Shown in pieces: positions 60,146-64,000 of a stretch of 64,000 bases of DNA; within the stretch, counting starts at the first letter, position 1; every line of letters starts with the position of its first letter. The notes below the pieces were generated by a model. That model searched no databases. It was not told the origin of the DNA and saw only the letters and a program-made list of their open reading frames with translations. This DNA comes from Phorcus lineatus (taxonomy: Eukaryota > Mollusca > Gastropoda > Trochida > Trochidae), in NCBI GenBank assembly GCA_921293015.1, contig OV121088.1:30107645-30171644 (forward strand). Reading direction: 5' to 3'. The translations under genes were made by a program, and so were the position numbers.

Positions 60146-60453
60146 GTGAGTTTATGGTTAAATATACTTTTATCGTTGCGTTGCTTTAGAAAATTAGAAA
60201 TAACGCTACCCTTGAAGATTTATCTATAAGGTTATGAGAAATGTGTTAAATGTTCAAATTACTCGAAATTCGTTCATTTGTGAGAGTTGTTTTTATTCTT
60301 TTGTTTAATTAGTCAATTGTATTTGGTTGATTTGAAATATGAATAACATCATTATAGGCTGTAGATTAATCCTGAGTACCAAGTAGTTTCAGACACTCTT
60401 CAATTCACCCGTCTCGTCTGTTGCCGTTTTCCTTCAGCTTCGTAGAGTCCAAC

Positions 60454-60795
60454 ATGAATCTGAAGATCGTCATCGCCCTGCTTGTCGTCACTATCGCCGT
60501 CTCCAACGCCAACAGATACGGCTTCAGGAACAACTACCTTAGGAGTATGGCCTATTTTGGTCACGACTATGACACCCCCGATTATATGGAGGACCCAATG
60601 TATATGTACATGATGCAAAGAAGATACAACCGAGGACAGAGAACTGGAAACAGACAAACCCGAGGACAGTGGACAGGAAACAGACAAACCGGGGGACAGA
60701 GGACAGGAAATAGGCAAACCCGAGGACAGAGGACATCAAACTGGATGAGAAACTACCAGAGATACGCCGCCCTTGAACACATGGACTATGTTTAA
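60454..60795 (+). CDS. Gene C: small secreted repeat protein (113 residues)
   Basis: Single coding exon inside a three-exon gene. A non-coding exon (about 60107-60145) splices to an acceptor TTTTCCTTCAG at 60437; ATG is 16 bases later. Residues 1-19 are a signal peptide (NLKIVIALLVVTIAVSNA). The mature part has a Tyr/Met-rich stretch (DPMYMYMMQRRY), then four 10-residue repeats of type RGQRTGNRQT (30-bp units), and ends RYAALEHMDYV. TAA at 60793 is followed after one base by a donor GTGAGG, so the 3' UTR lies in a further exon from 61065 with AATAAA at 61131. Strongly basic. Function unknown; a secreted matrix or mantle-type protein is a guess from composition. Confidence 0.85.
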   Translation: MNLKIVIALLVVTIAVSNANRYGFRNNYLRSMAYFGHDYDTPDYMEDPMYMYMMQRRYNRGQRTGNRQTRGQWTGNRQTGGQRTGNRQTRGQRTSNWMRNYQRYAALEHMDYV

Positions 60796-61064
60796 AGTGA
60801 GGAATTATTATTATTTATATTCACTAAAATGATCATAGTTATTACTCTTCATCTAATTTTTTCAACATGACTAAGATACTAAATCCTGAAGGCCTAACAT
60901 TCTAACTACAGCTATTTTTGCTACATGTGGTGTTGAGATTGTGTAAACAAATTATTACATGTTACGTTATCTCAAGAAACCGTAAGTAGAATAATTAAAT
61001 TACCTTAGTTTGCGTCGTTAGATTTTAATGAACAAATTACTAAATGTCTTCTCCAATATTTCAG

Positions 61065-61155
61065 GAGTCTATTTGTTGCTGATGAACCAAATGGAGAGAG
61101 GACGAGGGAACAAAACATCTCATAATGTTGAATAAATAATTTGTATAACCCATTT
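61065..61155 (+). other. Gene C 3' UTR exon and poly(A) signal
   Basis: Acceptor CCAATATTTCAG at 61064, exon beginning GAGTCTATTTG, and AATAAA at 61131-61136. End is approximate, about 20 bases past the signal. Confidence 0.55.
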
Positions 61156-61159
61156 GTGT

Positions 61160-62540
61160 TTTACTGTTTATTGAAAATTAGTCATGAAGTCTACTTTTCT
61201 GTTATGTGAATGATGTACTGGAATACTTTACCAAAGATGTAAGAGTGAGCTACTCAGTGACCTTTCACCCTTGAAATGTGTCTTTATGAATCACATTTAA
61301 AACTTGTTCCTTGATCATATTTCACTGCAGTATTTGTCAATGGTTCAGAATCCAAAGTTGAATGATAAAATTCAACACATCTCAATGCTGAAATGCTCGT
61401 CTATTGAATCCATTGTCCCTTCATTTTCTTTCATTTGATAGCAATTAAGGTGAGATTTCAAATACTTTAGTGGATATGATATATCCAATATGTTTTTTTG
61501 CGAAATCAAAAGGATTTTAGTGACACATATTTGTGCATGGCATTCTGTTTTTGATGAAGAAGTTCAACAAACATTCAACATTGATGAGAACTTTAAACTT
61601 GGAGTTATCAGTCGTTAATTATAAACAAGCGGACTCCTTATATTACGTATGCTGATAGTACAGTGAGGTACAAAACGATGGTACTACACAGGTCTTTATT
61701 TCAAGATCGATACGATACAAAGTATTCTTATTTCATTCAATTGTGATATAAAATTTAATGCATTAAATGTAGAAATATAAGATTTGTGTATGGTATATAT
61801 ATCAAAACCATAGTGTGTCTACATATGATTCCCAAGAAGAAGAAAAGATTCGATTTACAATTATATGACGACTAGTCCAACACCGAAACGTACATAGCGG
61901 TTCCATACTGCAGTTGTCATCGCACTGAAATATGGAAAGGTGTTGATTTGCTGTGCAGCTAAATAACAATGAATAACTTCAAAAAACGCCTGAATGCATA
62001 CATATTCAGGTAAACGGAAGCTTATGATATTGATAACGTTGAACCGGAATAAAGTTATGATAGAATTTTAATTTGATTATCATAAACATATAAAGAATAG
62101 GATAACCTCAGTGTGAACAAAAGTTAATTTTGACATTGTTTATTATATTTTATTTTTTTAATTTATTTGTTCACACAGTTCAGTACAGTCATTTGCATTA
62201 TATTGCATAAACATTCAAAAATTAAATTACAAGTTCTAATGGCAATATAAATTGAAAGAGTGACAAGTGGTCATGATATTATCAAAGACATGCTAAAATA
62301 GATTTCAGTCAAGCATATGTTATGTAAATATTTTGAATAAAAGTAATTTTTTATTCAAACATTAACAGATAAATCTTTTTGTTACAAATTTGCCGATTTC
62401 AGATTTAAAAAACAACGTAAGTAACCTTATAGCTTAGGTAAGCTTTATTTTCTGATTTTTCAAACACGTTAAAATTTTCAATCTGAGCATGCCACAAGAC
62501 ATAGGATCTTAGCAAAATATTTTTGAAAGATGAATAGATT
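61160..62540. other. Region between convergent genes C and D
   Basis: Should hold the 3' UTR exon of gene D. A minus-strand AATAAA lies at 62350-62355 and others nearby, but I could not fix the acceptor. Confidence 0.4.
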
Positions 62541-62552
62541 GATAAACTTACC

Positions 62553-63107
62553 TTAGATAAGATCCATGCTTTCAAGTTGGTTGTACCTCGTCATAAACCC
62601 CGCTGCCTGCCCTCCCATCGGTCCGCCCCACCCCCAACCCTGCCCCCTCCTCATTCCCATTCTCATGGGGTAGTCAAGGTCGAACAGTCCTTCTGGCCTG
62701 TCCACATCGGCACCACGTTGTCGGAAGCCCCTCCTACTCATCGGCATCCTCATTGACATAAAATTAGGCATGTAAGTCATCATGTTACTTGGATAAGCGA
62801 CGAACATTGAAATCGGAATCCCATTCCCAAAATTTGGTATGCTCCTTTGCATGTAATTTGGTATGTACATACCATTTCCCATGTTCATTGAATTTACACG
62901 GCTTTGAATGTTATTTGGCATAGGCATCGATGTCCCCGTGTACATTTGGTTTGTCCCACTTTTTTGTTTAATATTGGCCATATTCTGTTGCGTGGTCATA
63001 CCCGCTGGCATTGCATTTGCCATGCTTATGAGAAAGGTTGGACGTCCAAAGTTGTAAGCATTTGCCACGGCAAACAGTACGAACAAGCAAAATATTCTTT
63101 GAGACAT
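62553..63107 (-). CDS. Gene D: Met-rich secreted protein (184 residues), paralogue of gene C
   Basis: ATG at 63107 lies 17 bases after acceptor CTTTTCTAG (at 63125), matching the layout of gene C. Signal peptide about residues 1-17 (RIFCLFVLFAVANA). The mature protein is rich in Met, Asn, Gly and Pro, with loose repeats such as NMGNGMYIPNYMQ and YMPNFMSMRMPMSRRG, then GFRQRGADVDRPEG and a Gly/Trp stretch (GQGWGWGGPMGG). It ends RYNQLESMDLI, close to RYAALEHMDYV of gene C. Stop TAA is followed directly by donor GTAAGT, again as in gene C. The two genes are convergent. Not a family I can name; secretion is well supported, function is not. Confidence 0.85.
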   Translation of the reverse strand: MSQRIFCLFVLFAVANAYNFGRPTFLISMANAMPAGMTTQQNMANIKQKSGTNQMYTGTSMPMPNNIQSRVNSMNMGNGMYIPNYMQRSIPNFGNGIPISMFVAYPSNMMTYMPNFMSMRMPMSRRGFRQRGADVDRPEGLFDLDYPMRMGMRRGQGWGWGGPMGGQAAGFMTRYNQLESMDLI

Positions 63108-63767
63108 CTTGGAAAATGGAAAATCTAGAAAAGAAAATCATGCGAAAGTACTATAATATTTACTGACTGAAATGAAGAATTGATTAAATGTAGACAATCA
63201 ACTGAACTCGATAAGAAATAATTGTTTATGATAAATGATGTAAAGAGCGTACTAAACGACGTCACATTTTATAAATTTTGTAATCGATTCAAAACGAGTG
63301 AATGGTTTTGTATTTAACAAACGAAATAACACTGAATTTCGCTGTAATGAAGCTAACTTCTTCCAATGCGGTGGCATCGTCAACGTTTCAACGTCAACTT
63401 TAATGACTATGACGTCACGTTTATCGGCAGCACGTGATATTTTTACACAACTTTTAGCATTAAACAGCGATATATTTAACCCGTTAGTGAAAAAGTGTGA
63501 ATAAGAATAAAGAAATACTAAAATTACAAAACTCTGTTTTGTCATGAGCATTGTCTTATTACATTAATCATGTTATTTCTTTTAAATCATGTACATGAGT
63601 ATGACAGAACGCTTAGACCGTTTAAATTCATTATTCAAATGATATCATTCCACTAAAATCGGTAGAAAAATTTGTTTTCTGTTAACAAATTAGGAAAACA
63701 TGATCAGATTATGCCATAAAAGATAAGTTATTATTTCTGTATAAAATTAATTGATGCATTTTCTCAC

Positions 63768-63798
63768 CTCCCTTGGTGTCTCTCCAGATTGTGTAAGC
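63768..63798 (-). other. Gene D 5' UTR exon
   Basis: Ends at donor GGGAG/GTGAGA. Start estimated about 30 bases after the TATA-like box at 63822-63829. The intron runs to the acceptor near 63125. Confidence 0.45.
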
Positions 63799-63821
63799 AG
63801 GATTAGCAAGAATACCGTCTT

Positions 63822-63829
63822 CTTTATAG
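63822..63829 (-). promoter_or_regulatory. TATA box of gene D
   Basis: CTATAAAG on the minus strand, followed by a short exon with a clear donor. A second AT-rich candidate (ATATATAG) lies about 40 bases further upstream. Confidence 0.5.
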
Positions 63830-64000
63830 TGAAGAATTTATGTTCATGTCAAGTTGTATACGCTATATATTACTCAAGTAGTATTAAGAGTTATTATGTA
63901 CGACCCAAGCTTGACATCTGATCTGTAAGGTTTTATGTTGGATCACTACGCCTTCTGTTATTTGAAGAAAACAAGAATAAAAAACATGTTTATGGATATT

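Noticed and set aside
63252..63551. Overlapping frames on both strands (99 and 68 codons)
   Set aside because: Lie in the 5' UTR intron of gene D; no family likeness and no splice support.

Overview
This is eukaryotic, animal-type DNA: AT-rich, with short exons split by GT-AG introns, tRNA-derived SINEs, LINE reverse-transcriptase remnants, many small inverted-repeat (MITE-like) elements and microsatellites. The coding content (PARP14-type RRM/KH/macro/WWE proteins and two small secreted mantle- or matrix-like proteins) and the repeats point to a lophotrochozoan, most likely a bivalve mollusc. That assignment is inference; no marker gene is present. There is no bacterial, plasmid or CRISPR content.

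Layout. (1) 1-3.5 kb: non-coding, with one 152-bp tandem duplication. (2) 3.56-26.11 kb, minus strand: gene A, reconstructed here as 22 coding exons giving a 1022-residue protein in which every exon junction keeps frame. Order: short N-terminus, poly-proline exon, five tandem copies of one 57-bp exon, a tyrosine-motif exon, two RRM-like units, KH-like region, one divergent macro domain, a KH unit and a BESS-like C-terminal motif. No PARP catalytic domain is present. (3) 26-37 kb: gene-free region between the two divergent genes, with a 224-bp fold-back element carrying perfect 60-bp arms, long TA tracts, a SINE and several tandem-repeat arrays. (4) 37.1-53.45 kb, plus strand: gene B, 16 coding exons, 1487 residues: a heptad-repeat N-terminus, a KH series in one 1.46-kb exon, three macro domains, KH and WWE, then a stop where PARP14 would continue into the ADP-ribosyltransferase domain. 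Its introns hold a SINE, LINE pieces and a Tigger-like MITE. (5) 53.9-60 kb: a minisatellite, a LINE-1-like remnant and a fold-back repeat. (6) 60.1-63.8 kb: two convergent genes (C plus, D minus) for small secreted proteins that share a C-terminal motif and the same intron layout.

Genes A and B are head to head, share intron positions in the third-macro-type domain and at the KH junction, and both lack the catalytic domain. They look like an ancient, diverged pair of macro-domain ADP-ribose-reader proteins. In vertebrates the PARP9/PARP14 group works in interferon and antiviral responses; a similar immune role here is inference. Genes C and D are probably extracellular matrix or secretory proteins of unknown function.
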